A DNA stretch of 64,000 nucleotides from assembly GCA_963828825.1 (NCBI GenBank), contig CAWHGF010000004.1, positions 868,001 to 932,000 on the forward strand, given 5' to 3'. This document shows positions 1-8,982 of this stretch, piece by piece (positions within the stretch are counted from its first letter, which is position 1; each line of letters opens with the position of its first letter). The DNA comes from Bog-473 sp963828825 (GTDB lineage: Bacteria > Actinomycetota > Acidimicrobiia > Acidimicrobiales > RAAP-2). The notes beneath the pieces were generated by a model. It made no database searches, had not been told where the DNA came from, and saw nothing but the letters and a program-made list of their open reading frames with translations. A program made the translations under genes and the position numbers.

Positions 1-11
1 CGCGGCCGCGC

Positions 12-911
12 TCACTCCGCCTCGCTCACCGCGGCGAGCACGTCGCGGGCCCGGCAGGTGCCCTTGACGTCGTGCACGCGCACGATGCGGCAGCCCCAGG
101 CGATACCGAGCGCCGCCGCGCCGATGGAAGCCTGACGCCGCTCGGTGAGCTCCAGATCGAGGACCTCGCCGAGGAAGGTCTTGTTGGAAGCCGAGAGCAG
201 GAGCGGGTAGCCCAGCGCGGCCAACGTCGACGACGCCCGCAACAGAGCCAGTGACTGCTCGGCCGTCTTGCCGAGGTCGAGGCCCGCATCGAGCACGATC
301 CGCTCGGCGGGCATGCCGACCGCGCGCGCACCGGCGGCACGTTCGGCGAGGAACCGGGCCACGTCAGCCACCACGTCGTCGTAGTGCGGGTCGGGATCGG
401 CCACCCGCGGGGCGAGGCGGATGTGCGTGATGACGACGGCGGCATGGTGCTCGGCCGCCGCCACCGCGTAGTCGGGGTCGGAAAGGCCGCTGATGTCGTT
501 GCCCATCACCGCGCCCTCCGCATAGGAAGCGCGTGCGACCGAGGCGCGCCACGTGTCGACCGAGACCGCTGTGTCGAAGCGCGCCACCAGGCCGGCGACG
601 ACCGGGACGACGCGGTCGAGCTCCTCGGGCTCGGCGACCTCGGGCCCGGGTCCCGCCTTGACCCCGCCGATATCGAGGATGTCCGCCCCGTCGGCCACCA
701 ATTGCTCGGCCCGCCGGTACAGCCTGTCGAGCTCGAAGGTGGCGCCCTTGTCGTAGAAGGAGTCCGGGGTGCGGTTGAGGATGCCCATCACGAGCGCCCG
801 GTGGGTGAGGTCGTAGCGGCGGCCGCCGAGGTCGAGCAGCGGGGCGAGCTCGGTCGTGGTGCCGGTCGTCGTGGTGCCGGTCGTCGGCGTCCCGGTGGCC
901 GGCGGGGCCAT
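12..911 (-). CDS. Dihydropteroate synthase paralogue, FolP2-like
   Basis: The 299-aa protein has the pterin-binding TIM-barrel layout of dihydropteroate synthase: 'MGILNRTPDSF' near the N-terminus, 'NDISGL' in the middle and 'SASNKTFLGE' near the end. The loop that reads GGESTRPG in canonical DHPS reads 'GGVKAGPGPEV' here, which is the form I associate with mycobacterial FolP2. That paralogue is reported not to carry normal DHPS activity. The Thr/Pro/Gly N-terminus is low complexity. The ATG overlaps the stop of the upstream thioredoxin gene (TGATG), so the two are probably translationally coupled. The fold is certain; a role in folate synthesis is doubtful. Confidence 0.85.
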   Translation of the reverse strand: MAPPATGTPTTGTTTTGTTTELAPLLDLGGRRYDLTHRALVMGILNRTPDSFYDKGATFELDRLYRRAEQLVADGADILDIGGVKAGPGPEVAEPEELDRVVPVVAGLVARFDTAVSVDTWRASVARASYAEGAVMGNDISGLSDPDYAVAAAEHHAAVVITHIRLAPRVADPDPHYDDVVADVARFLAERAAGARAVGMPAERIVLDAGLDLGKTAEQSLALLRASSTLAALGYPLLLSASNKTFLGEVLDLELTERRQASIGAAALGIAWGCRIVRVHDVKGTCRARDVLAAVSEAE

Positions 912-1624
912 CAGTACAGGCGCGCGGTCAACGCCCGCCGGTACTCCTTGGTGCGCGGGTCGTCGGCACCCATGGCCTCCAGCAGATCCACGAACTCCTG
1001 GCGGGCGGCGTCGTCGTCGTGCACCCGGTCCAGCAGCTCGTTGAGCTTGGTCTCGATCTCCTCGCGGCCCGTACCCGACACATCGACCCCCGCTTCGAGC
1101 AGGCGGGCCTCGGCGGCCAGCACCCGGCCCGCCTCGGTCTCGGGCAGGCGCTGCAGCAGGGCGAGCGCGTCCGCCGCCTCGCCGCGGTCGATCAGGATGC
1201 GGGCGAGACCCTCGGTGGCCGCCGCGTGATCCGGCTCGAGTTCGAGGGCCCGGCGCAAGGATGTCTCGTCGCCCGCGGCGGCGAGGGTGTCCGCCTCGCT
1301 CGGCGCGGGCGCCAGCCGCTGGACGAAGGCGGTGATCTGCGCCTCGGGCACCGCGCCGATGAACTGGTCCACCACCTGGCCCTCGCGAATGGCGAAGACC
1401 GCCGGGATGGATTGCACGTTGAAGGCCCGTGCCACCGCCGGGTTGTCGTCGACGTTGACCTTGGCCAGCTCGACCGCGCCACCGGTGTCGGCCACGGCCT
1501 TCTCGATCATGGGTCCGAGGGTCTTGCAGGGTCCGCACCACGGGGCCCAGAGGTCCACGACCACCGGCACGGCTGCACTGCGGTCGATCACCTCGGCCTG
1601 GAATGTCTGGTCTGTGACGTCCAT
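911..1624 (-). CDS. Thioredoxin-domain protein with TPR-like tail (CnoX/YbbN type)
   Basis: A 237-aa cytoplasmic protein. The N-terminal thioredoxin fold carries 'WAPWCGPCK' with both redox cysteines and the cis-proline segment 'SIPAVFAI'. The C-terminal half is helical and resembles the tetratricopeptide tail of YbbN/CnoX co-chaperones ('ALELEPDHAAATEGLARIL', then 'RRALTARLY' at the end). The start at 'MDVTDQTFQ' was chosen because the thioredoxin domain begins there; an upstream extension is open but not family-like. The gene is followed with overlap by the FolP2-like gene. A role in holding or redox-protecting proteins is inferred from the family. Confidence 0.9.
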   Translation of the reverse strand: MDVTDQTFQAEVIDRSAAVPVVVDLWAPWCGPCKTLGPMIEKAVADTGGAVELAKVNVDDNPAVARAFNVQSIPAVFAIREGQVVDQFIGAVPEAQITAFVQRLAPAPSEADTLAAAGDETSLRRALELEPDHAAATEGLARILIDRGEAADALALLQRLPETEAGRVLAAEARLLEAGVDVSGTGREEIETKLNELLDRVHDDDAARQEFVDLLEAMGADDPRTKEYRRALTARLY

Positions 1625-1767
1625 CGGCCAAGACGCTAATGGCTGTTCCGGGCGGGAACGACGCCCCACGTGGATACAGGGGCAACCAGCAGGGCGGTCG
1701 GTTCAGAGTGGCCGCTGAAGACCGTGGTGTCCGACCGGGTGACACGGCACCGATTAGCGTCGTTCGC

Positions 1768-2811
1768 GTGTCGCAGGCACCCGAGGGCATTCACCAGACC
1801 GAGGTCACGGAGTGGATGGTGGCCCACCTTCCCGAGATCAGCACACCGCTCACTTTCACCCTGATCGCAGGTGGCCGCTCCAACCTCACCTATCGTGTGG
1901 AGGACACGGAGGGACGGGCCTGGGCCCTGCGCCGGCCCCCGTTGCACCACGTGCTGCCCACGGCACACGACATGTCCCGCGAGTACCGGCTGATGCACTC
2001 GCTCGGGCCGGTGGGAATCCCTGTTCCCGTCACCGTCGGGCTGTGCATCGACGAGACGGTCAACGAGCGCCCGTTCTTCGTGATGGAGTTCGTGGAGGGC
2101 CACATCCTGCGCAGCGCACCCGAGGCCGAGGCTGCGTTCGACGAGGCGACCCGGCGCGCCGTGGGCGACCACATGGCCGACACGCTGGCCGCGCTGCACG
2201 ACGTCGACCCCGACGCGGTGGGCCTGGGAGATCTGGGACGGCACGACGGGTACATCGAGCGCCAACTCAAGCGCTGGCGCGGGCAGTACGACCAGATGCA
2301 GGTGGAGGGCGTGGACCACGGCGCGCTCGTCGAGCGGGTCAGCGACGACTTGGCCCGGCGCATCCCCAAGCAGCAGCGGACGTCCGTCGTGCACGGGGAC
2401 TACCGGATGGACAACGTGGTGTTGGCCGACGACGGAACCGTCCGGGCCATCCTCGACTGGGAGATCTGCACCCTCGGCGACCCCCTGGCCGATCTCGGGC
2501 TGCTGATGGTCTACTGGGCCGACCCGGACGACTCCACGGCCGTGCTCGGGCTCTCACCGACGACGGCGCCCGGGTTCTCCACCCGGGCCCAGATCCTGGA
2601 GCGCTACGGCTCGGTGTCCGATCTCGACATCTCGGGCGTGGGCTACTACACGGCCTTCGGGTACTGGAAGCTGGGCTGCATTCTGCAGGGCGTCTACGCC
2701 CGCTACGTCGCCGGCGCCGGTGCGGGTGACCAGGGCAGCGTCGAGGGGTTCCCGGTACAGATCGGCCGGCTCTTCGAGATGGCGGCCGAGGCGCTGGAGA
2801 CGGTTCCGTGA
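1768..2811 (+). CDS. Phosphotransferase family protein (APH/ACAD10-like kinase fold)
   Basis: A 347-aa soluble kinase-fold protein. It has the Brenner-type catalytic segment 'VVHGDYRMDNVVL', and the metal-binding aspartate lies in 'AILDWEICTLGDPLADLG'. This pattern is typical of the aminoglycoside-phosphotransferase/ACAD10 N-terminal family found near acyl-CoA metabolism in actinobacteria. The substrate is unknown, and antibiotic resistance should not be assumed. The GTG start was chosen because the conserved N-terminus ('SQAPEGIHQTEVTEWM') begins there. The stop overlaps the GTG of the PAC2 gene (GTGA), which suggests coupling. Confidence 0.85.
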   Translation: MSQAPEGIHQTEVTEWMVAHLPEISTPLTFTLIAGGRSNLTYRVEDTEGRAWALRRPPLHHVLPTAHDMSREYRLMHSLGPVGIPVPVTVGLCIDETVNERPFFVMEFVEGHILRSAPEAEAAFDEATRRAVGDHMADTLAALHDVDPDAVGLGDLGRHDGYIERQLKRWRGQYDQMQVEGVDHGALVERVSDDLARRIPKQQRTSVVHGDYRMDNVVLADDGTVRAILDWEICTLGDPLADLGLLMVYWADPDDSTAVLGLSPTTAPGFSTRAQILERYGSVSDLDISGVGYYTAFGYWKLGCILQGVYARYVAGAGAGDQGSVEGFPVQIGRLFEMAAEALETVP

Positions 2812-3701
2812 GCCCCGACGGTAACGGTCTGACCGAGATCTTCGAGGTCCACCAGGAACCCGTCCTGCGCGAGCCGATCCTGGTCGTGGCGCTCGAGGGC
2901 TGGGTCGACGCCGGCCTCGGCGCCACGACGGCCATCGCCACGCTGCTCGGGCAGGGGCATACCGAGCCGATCGTGACGTTCAACGGCGAGCATTTCCTCG
3001 ACCAGCGGGCCCGGCGCCCGGTGGCCCGCATCGTCAACGGGATCACGACCGACCTGACCTGGCCGCGCACCGTCGTCCGGCAGGGGACCGACGAATCAGG
3101 GCGGGACATGCTCTTTTTGGTCGGGCCCGAGCCCGACTTCCACTGGCGCGCCTTCACCGACGCGGTGGTGGGACTGGCCCGCTCGTGGCGCGTGCGCATG
3201 GTGGTGGGCCTGGGAGCCTTCCCGGCGCCGGCCCCCCACACGCGGCCCGTGAAACTGGCCGCCACCGCGCCATCGGGCTCGGCCGATCTCATTGAGCAGG
3301 TGGGAATCGTGCAGGGCGAGCTCGAGGTACCCGCCGGCGTCCTGGCCGCCCTGGAGATGGCGTTCGGAGCCGAGGGGACGCCCGCCGTCAGCCTGTGGGC
3401 GCGGGTCCCCCACTACGTGGCGGGCATGCCGTTCCCCGAGGCGAGTGCCGCGCTGATCGAGGGGCTGGCCGCGGTGGGTTCGTTGTCGCTGGACTCGTCC
3501 GCGCTGCGCCGGGCGGGCGACAGCTCCCGGCGGCAGGTCGACCAGCTCATCGCCGACAACGCCGAGCACCAGGCCATGGTGCGCAAGCTCGAGGAGAACA
3601 TCGACGCCTCGGAGGGCAACGCGATGGGGGTCGACGCGGTGCCGTCCGGCGACGAGATCGCCGCGGAGCTGGAGCGCTTCTTGCGGGGTGAGGAACAGTG
3701 A
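2808..3701 (+). CDS. PAC2 family protein
   Basis: A 297-aa protein of the PAC2 (proteasome assembly chaperone-like, DUF75) family: 'ILVVALEGWVDAGLGA' at the start, 'VGLGAFPAPAPHTRP' in the middle and a helical C-terminus. Actinobacteria with 20S proteasomes often carry such genes. The bacterial function is not firmly known. The GTG start overlaps the preceding stop by four bases. An F420-type oxidoreductase gene follows after 13 bp, so the three genes look like one operon. Confidence 0.85.
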   Translation: MSPDGNGLTEIFEVHQEPVLREPILVVALEGWVDAGLGATTAIATLLGQGHTEPIVTFNGEHFLDQRARRPVARIVNGITTDLTWPRTVVRQGTDESGRDMLFLVGPEPDFHWRAFTDAVVGLARSWRVRMVVGLGAFPAPAPHTRPVKLAATAPSGSADLIEQVGIVQGELEVPAGVLAALEMAFGAEGTPAVSLWARVPHYVAGMPFPEASAALIEGLAAVGSLSLDSSALRRAGDSSRRQVDQLIADNAEHQAMVRKLEENIDASEGNAMGVDAVPSGDEIAAELERFLRGEEQ

Positions 3702-3714
3702 GGAGAAGGGCCAC

Positions 3715-4719
3715 ATGAAGGTCGACGGCGGCATCGGGTTCGACCCGGACGGCATTGCCGCCCAGGCGGTCAAGGCGGAGCGGACCGGCTACGACGGAGT
3801 CTGGTCGGCCGAGACGAACCACGACCCGTTCCTGCCCATCGCGGTCGGCGCGGCGGCCACGGAGAAGCTGGAGTTCGGCACCGGGATCGCCGTGGCCTTC
3901 GCCCGCAACCCCATGACGCTTGCCGTGGTGGCCAACGACCTGCAACTGCTGACCAAGGGACGCTTCATGCTCGGCATGGGCAGCCAGATCAAGCCGCACA
4001 TCACGAAGCGCTTCTCCATGCCGTGGTCGCACCCCGCGCCACGCATGCGCGAGCTCGTCCTGGCGATCCGGGCCATCTGGAAAACATGGGAGACGGGCGA
4101 GCCGCTCGCGTTCCGGGGTGAGTTCTACACGCACACGTTGATGACGCCCTTCTTCGACCCGGGGCCGAACCCGCACGGAAATCCCAAGATCCTGCTGGCC
4201 GGGGTGGGCGAGCACATGACCGAGGTCGCCGGCGAGGTCGCGGACGGGTTCCTGGTCCACGCGTTCTCCACCGAGCGCTACCTGCGGGAGGTGAGCCTGC
4301 CGGCACTGGAGCGGGGCGCGGCCAAGGCGGGCAAGACGCGCCTCGATCTGACGGTGTCGTACCCGGGCTTCGTCGCCACCGGGCCCGACGAGCAGAGCAT
4401 GGAGGCGGCGATCACGGGGGTGCGCCAGCAGATCGCCTTCTACGGATCGACGCCGGCCTACCGTCCGGTGCTGGAGCTCCACGGTTGGGGCGACCTGCAG
4501 CCCGAGCTCAACACGCTCTCCAAGCGGGGCGACTGGGTGAAGATGGGCGAGCTGATCGACGACGACGTACTGAACGCCTTTGCCGTCGTAGGCCCGCCCG
4601 ACAAGATCGCCACTGAGTTGCGCAACCGCTTCGAGGGCATGGTCGACCGCTTCAGCTTCTACGCCCCGTACAAGGTGGACCCCGAGCTGTGGAAGGACAT
4701 GCTGGCCGGGCTGCACTAG
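3715..4719 (+). CDS. LLM-class F420-dependent oxidoreductase
   Basis: A 334-aa TIM-barrel protein of the luciferase-like monooxygenase class, of the type associated with coenzyme F420 in actinobacteria. Visible features are 'GYDGVWSAETNHDPFLP' near the start, 'LEFGTGIAVAFARNPM', 'KGRFMLGMGSQIKPHI' and the later 'AGVGEHMTEVAGEVADGFL'. The ATG at 'MKVDGGIGF' follows a clear GAGGAGAAGG ribosome-binding site. The substrate cannot be read from the sequence. It lies just downstream of PAC2 on the same strand. Confidence 0.88.
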   Translation: MKVDGGIGFDPDGIAAQAVKAERTGYDGVWSAETNHDPFLPIAVGAAATEKLEFGTGIAVAFARNPMTLAVVANDLQLLTKGRFMLGMGSQIKPHITKRFSMPWSHPAPRMRELVLAIRAIWKTWETGEPLAFRGEFYTHTLMTPFFDPGPNPHGNPKILLAGVGEHMTEVAGEVADGFLVHAFSTERYLREVSLPALERGAAKAGKTRLDLTVSYPGFVATGPDEQSMEAAITGVRQQIAFYGSTPAYRPVLELHGWGDLQPELNTLSKRGDWVKMGELIDDDVLNAFAVVGPPDKIATELRNRFEGMVDRFSFYAPYKVDPELWKDMLAGLH

Positions 4720-4731
4720 GGCTCACAGGGT

Positions 4732-4974
4732 GTGAACGCCGTGTCGAAGTTGATGTACTCCGCAATCACCTTCTCCGTCGGCGGCCCGGACCTAGCGAGT
4801 CAGGCGATGGCGGCTGGCTTGGTCGACGAGATACATCTGTTCGTCACACCCCCCACGGTCGGGGGCGGCACGACGCCCGCGCTCCCCGTCCACTTCCGCT
4901 CCGACCTCGAGTTGGTGGACATGGACCGCTTCAAGGGCGGAGTTGTCTACCTCCAATACCGCATCAGCGGCTGA
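4732..4974 (+). pseudogene. C-terminal fragment of a dihydrofolate reductase/RibD-C family protein
   Basis: The reading frame keeps only the last half of a DHFR/RibD-C-like protein: 'VGGPDLASQAMAAGLVDEI', 'GGGTTPALP' and 'GGVVYLQYRI'. Family members have roughly 180-200 residues, but only about 65 recognisable residues survive here, with an unrelated-looking start ('MNAVSKLMYSAITFS'). The N-terminal nucleotide-binding half is missing. It lies between the F420 oxidoreductase and the convergent leuS stop. It is most likely a relic. Confidence 0.65.
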
Positions 4975-4998
4975 CACGCCCACTCGCGTCCTCGGGAG

Positions 4999-7515
4999 TC
5001 AGGCGACGACGTTGACGAGGCGCGGCGGGCGGACCACGACACGCCTGGGTGCGGCCCCGTCCAGTGCGTCGATCACCTTCGCCGATGCCAGCGCGACCTC
5101 CTCGGCATCACCCTCAGAGATGTCGGCATCCACATCGATGCGGTCGCGCACCTTCCCGTTGACCTGGACCACCATCGTCACGGTGTCCTGGCGGACGAGG
5201 TCGGGGTCGAAGGTCGGCCAGCGCTGCAAGTGAACCGAGGCCTCGCCGGGGTGACGGTGCTCCCAGAGCTCGGCCGTGACGTGTGGGGACATCACCGCGA
5301 GGAGCAAGAGGAGCGAATCGAGCGCCTCGTTCCAGATGTCGACGTGGGGCGCGGCGGTCGCCTTCTTGCCGTTGCCGCTCTCGCCTGTGTCGGAGTCTGT
5401 GGGGCGCCCGTAGCGCTGCACCAGGTTCAGCAGTTCCATGCAGTGCGCCACTGCCGTGTTGTAGGACCAGCGCTCCACGTCGCGCGTGACGTCGGCGATG
5501 GTGCGGTGCACGGCCTGGCGTACCGCTCGATCGGCATCCGTCTGCTCCCCGCTGCGGAGTGCCTGGTCGGCGGTGCAGGTGCGCCACAACCGGTCGAGGA
5601 AGCGGCCGCAACCGTCGATGACCTGGTCGGTCTGGTCGGACCAGTCCATGTCGTCGAACGGCGGCCCCGCGAAGAGGTGGAACAGGCGCAGAGCGTCCGC
5701 ACCGACCGTGTCGAAGTAGTGCTCGGGCGCGATGAGGTTGCCCCTGGACTTGGACATCTTGGTCCCGTCCATGCGGATCATGCCCTGTGCCAGGTAATGC
5801 CTGAAGGGCTCCGGGTCGAGTCCTGGCGCCAGCCCGACGTCGATTAGGGCGCGCGTGTAGAACCGGGCGTAGAGCAGGTGGAGGATGGCGTGCTCGATCC
5901 CGCCGATGTACTGGTCGACAGGCATGAAGTGCTGCGCCGCGACGGGCGCGAACGGCTGCTCGGTGTTCCACGGATCGCAGAAGCGCAGGAAGTACCACGA
6001 GGAGTCGACGAAGGTGTCCATGGTGTCGGTCTCGCGACGGGCCGGACCGCCGCAGACCGGGCAGGTGGTGTGGAGGAAGCCCTCGTGGAAGGCAAGGGGC
6101 GACTGCCCCGTCGGCAGGAATTCGACGTCGTCCGGAGCCACAATCGGCAGCTGGTCCTCGGGCACCGGCACTACGCCGTGATCGGGGCAGTACACGGCCG
6201 GGATCGGGCAACCCCAGAAGCGCTGTCGGGACACCAGCCAGTCGCGCAGGCGGTAGTTGACCTTGCGTTCGCCGAGACCCTGTTCTCCGAGCCAGTCGAC
6301 GGCCAGGGCCTTTGCCGTCTCGATGTCGAGACCGTCAAGGAAGCCGCTGTTGATCTTGACGCCGTCGCCCGTATACGCCTCGCCCCCGTTGGCGTTCCAG
6401 TCCTCGGGGGGCTGCACGGTGCGCACGATCGGGAGCTGGTGCTGGGTTGCGAAGGCCCAGTCGCGCTGGTCCTCGGCGGGCACGGCCATGATCGCCCCCG
6501 TCCCGTAGCCCATGAGCACGTAGTCGGCCACGTAGAGCGGGACCGGACGGTCGGTGAACGGGTTGATGACATTGCTGCCGGTGTAGGCGCCGCGCGTGCC
6601 GAGGGCCCCGACATCGCCCTCAGCCATGCGCTCGATGTCGGTGGCGGCGGCGGCCCGGGTGCGTAACGCGTCGACGGCGTCCCGCCGGTCCGCGGTGGTC
6701 AGCTCGTCGACGAGCGGATGCTCGGGGGCCATGACGGCATAGGTCATGCCGAAGCTGGTGTCGGGACGGGTGGTGAACACCCGTACGGTCACCTCCGGGC
6801 GCCCCTCCACGGGAAGCTCGAACTCGGCGCCCTCGGACCGCCCGATCCAGTTGCGCTGCATCAGCTTGGCCCGCTCGGGCCACTCGAGGTCGTCGAGGGC
6901 CTCGAGCAGCTCGTCGGCGTACTGGGTGATGCGGAAGAACCACTGCTCAAGGTCGCGCTTGATGACGACGTCGCCCGAACGTTCACAGGTGCCGTCGGGG
7001 AGCACCTGCTCGTTGGCCAGCACGGTCTGACAACCGGGACACCAGTTGACCGGGGCCAGGGCCCGGTAGGCCAGGCCCGCCTCCCAGAACCGCAGGAAGA
7101 TGACCTGGCTCCACTTGATGTAGGCGGGGTCGTGGCTGTGGATCTCCCGGCGCCAGTCGTAGACCGCGCCGAGCCGCCGGAGTGAGGCCGTGAGCTCGGC
7201 GATGCGGGCGTCGGTGAAGATCCGCGGGTGCGTCCCGGTCTTGATGGCGGCGTTCTCGGCCGGCAGGCCGAAGGAGTCGAACCCGATCGGACTCAGGACG
7301 CCTTTGCCCCGCATGGTCTGGTAGCGGACCGTCAGGTCGCCGAAGGTGTAGTTCCGGACGTGGCCCTGGTGCGCCGCCCCGGACGGATAGGGGTACATGC
7401 ACAGCGCATAGAACTTCTCCCGGGGGTCGTCGTTGTCGATCTGGTAGGTGCCCTCGTCGTCCCAGTGGCGCTGCCACTTGCGCTCAACCGAATCGACGTC
7501 GTAGGCGCGTGCCAT
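4999..7515 (-). CDS. leuS: Leucyl-tRNA synthetase
   Basis: An 838-aa class I aminoacyl-tRNA synthetase that charges tRNA-Leu. Catalytic signatures are visible: 'YPYPSGAAHQGHVRNY' (the HIGH-equivalent HQGH), 'KMSKSRGN', the zinc-type cysteine pair 'NWCPGCQTVL', and an editing (CP1) domain in the middle with 'TTRPDTSFGMTY'. The C-terminal anticodon-binding part ends with 'VQVNGKVRDRIDVDADIS'. Length and motif order match bacterial LeuRS. The start 'MARAYDVDSVERKWQ' is chosen because family members begin just ahead of the 'ERKWQ' helix. It is convergent with the DHFR-like fragment. Confidence 0.97.
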   Translation of the reverse strand: MARAYDVDSVERKWQRHWDDEGTYQIDNDDPREKFYALCMYPYPSGAAHQGHVRNYTFGDLTVRYQTMRGKGVLSPIGFDSFGLPAENAAIKTGTHPRIFTDARIAELTASLRRLGAVYDWRREIHSHDPAYIKWSQVIFLRFWEAGLAYRALAPVNWCPGCQTVLANEQVLPDGTCERSGDVVIKRDLEQWFFRITQYADELLEALDDLEWPERAKLMQRNWIGRSEGAEFELPVEGRPEVTVRVFTTRPDTSFGMTYAVMAPEHPLVDELTTADRRDAVDALRTRAAAATDIERMAEGDVGALGTRGAYTGSNVINPFTDRPVPLYVADYVLMGYGTGAIMAVPAEDQRDWAFATQHQLPIVRTVQPPEDWNANGGEAYTGDGVKINSGFLDGLDIETAKALAVDWLGEQGLGERKVNYRLRDWLVSRQRFWGCPIPAVYCPDHGVVPVPEDQLPIVAPDDVEFLPTGQSPLAFHEGFLHTTCPVCGGPARRETDTMDTFVDSSWYFLRFCDPWNTEQPFAPVAAQHFMPVDQYIGGIEHAILHLLYARFYTRALIDVGLAPGLDPEPFRHYLAQGMIRMDGTKMSKSRGNLIAPEHYFDTVGADALRLFHLFAGPPFDDMDWSDQTDQVIDGCGRFLDRLWRTCTADQALRSGEQTDADRAVRQAVHRTIADVTRDVERWSYNTAVAHCMELLNLVQRYGRPTDSDTGESGNGKKATAAPHVDIWNEALDSLLLLLAVMSPHVTAELWEHRHPGEASVHLQRWPTFDPDLVRQDTVTMVVQVNGKVRDRIDVDADISEGDAEEVALASAKVIDALDGAAPRRVVVRPPRLVNVVA

Positions 7516-7662
7516 GCCACCAGGGTAGGCGACACCCCGGTGGCCTCTGAGCAGGGTGCGGGAGTCCCCTGGCGCCACCGGGCCGTCCATTTCGGACCGT
7601 CTCCGAGTCCCGGAACGGGAGAGGGTCCGTGCTCCCGACTGCTATCGTGATCCCCCACCACT

Positions 7663-7736
7663 GGGGGCGTAGCTCAGCTGGTAGAGCGCCTGACTGGCAG
7701 TCAGGAGGTTCGTGGGTTCAAGTCCCATCGCCTCCA
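7663..7736 (+). tRNA. tRNA-Ala (GGC anticodon)
   Basis: A full cloverleaf can be drawn. The acceptor stem GGGGGCG pairs with CGCCTCC and includes the G3-U70 wobble that identifies alanine tRNAs. The D-stem is GCTC/GAGC, the anticodon stem CCTGA/TCAGG has loop CTGGCAG (anticodon GGC), and the T-stem GTGGG/CCCAT has loop TTCAAGT. The discriminator is A, and CCA is not encoded. The decayed ISL3 gene begins about 130 bp downstream. Confidence 0.97.
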
Positions 7737-7862
7737 CTTGGGAGTACCAGCTCAATCGCCTTCAGGTGCTCCCATTGTTGTTGACGGTCCCTTGCGTGTA
7801 GCCGCGTTTGTAGGCACCAACTCTGAACGTGGGTGGTGTGGCCGAGATGGGCTTAGACAAGT

Positions 7863-8673
7863 GCCATCGGCCTCGACGAGACCTCCTTCGTCATGCTGGG
7901 CAAGAGAATCCACACCGACTACGCCACGACGGTGGCCGATGTGGAGAACCACCAGATCATCGACATCTTGCCGACGCCTTATTACACCGACGTGGCGGGC
8001 TGGATCGACAAGCAGCCGCGAGCGTGCAAGGAGCGGATCCGCTTCGGCGGCGCTCGACATGTCGCAGACCTACGCGGCGGTCTACACGGTGATCTTGCCC
8101 AAAGCGGCCCACTGGTGGACCCTTTCCACGTCATCTCGCTCGCCAATCGCAGCCTCGACGCGGTCCGGCGCTCGGGTGCAGAACGAGCAGACGGGACACC
8201 GGGGCCGGCGCCACGATCCGCTCAATCGGGCCCGACGCGTCCTGCTGGTCGGCGAAGAGAAGCTCAGTGCCGAAGCCACCGAGCGCCTGGCCTCACTGCT
8301 CGCGTTGGGCGACCGAACGCCGAGGTGGCCATCGCCTACCAGGTCAAAGAGCGCCTTCGTGAGTTCTATCGAACGAGTGACCCCGACGAGGCCCGAGCGA
8401 TGCTCAGAGAGCCTCGAGGAGCACTGTCGCCGACGCACCATGCCGCCCGAGATCCAAAAGCTCGGGCGAGGCATCGGGGCCTGGTTCGACAAGATCGCCA
8501 GCTTCCACGTGGCCCGCGTCTCTAACGGACCGACCGAAGCACTCAACGACCTGATCAAGCGGATAAAACGGATCGGCTTCGGCTTCGGCAACTTCGAGAA
8601 CTATCGGATCCGTGCCGTGCTCTCCGCCGGCAAGCCCAACTGGCGTGTGCTCGGTTCGATCGTCGTCCGGTGA
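7863..8673 (+). pseudogene. ISL3-family transposase, multiply frameshifted remnant
   Basis: ISL3 transposase motifs appear in order but in different frames: 'AIGLDETSFVMLGKRIHTD', 'DPFHVISLANRSLDAVRR', 'QNEQTGHRGRR', 'FHVARVSNGPTEALNDLI' and 'KRIGFGFGNFENYRIRAVL'. They line up with the intact ISL3 transposase at 30349-31656 but are clearly divergent from it, so this is a different, older element. The N-terminal zinc-binding third is missing. At least three frame changes are needed to read through it. I found no terminal repeats. It is inactive in its present form. Confidence 0.85.
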
Positions 8674-8982
8674 CACGCAGGACCGCGCCAGAATCCAAAG
8701 AACCGTGTTTGTGGATCTTCGGATTTCAGCGGGGAGATGACGCTGGCCGTTCGCCATAACCACCAGATCAATCGGACCGGCCGAATACCTGGTAAGCGAT
8801 ATGAGCCCGATCGTCGGCCTTGGCATCCCGGAAGGACCAAATGCCGCATATCCGGCGGGTCGGACCCGTGGCACCTACCCGGTGGGTCCACTAAGTCTGC
8901 AAACGGATGACACCGAGAGGTCGCGTTGACCACCTAACGCTATGCTCCCACTCCGACATCCGTCAGGTGAGGGAGACTTGGG
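8674..8982. other. Intergenic region between ISL3 remnant and membrane protein gene
   Basis: I see no convincing gene here. The first part probably contains the degenerate right flank of the dead ISL3 element. The last 15 bases carry an AGGGAGA ribosome-binding site for the gene starting at 8983. No terminator hairpin was obvious by eye. Confidence 0.4.

Noticed and set aside
1768..2811. Phosphotransferase as an aminoglycoside-resistance gene
   Set aside because: The kinase motifs are shared by a broad family, and the chromosomal context with PAC2 and an F420 enzyme does not suggest resistance.
5114..6666. Long open frames on both strands across leuS
   Set aside because: They follow the GC-rich third-position pattern of leuS read in other frames, have Arg/Pro/Gly-rich compositions and no family motifs. 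The LeuRS frame explains the sequence.
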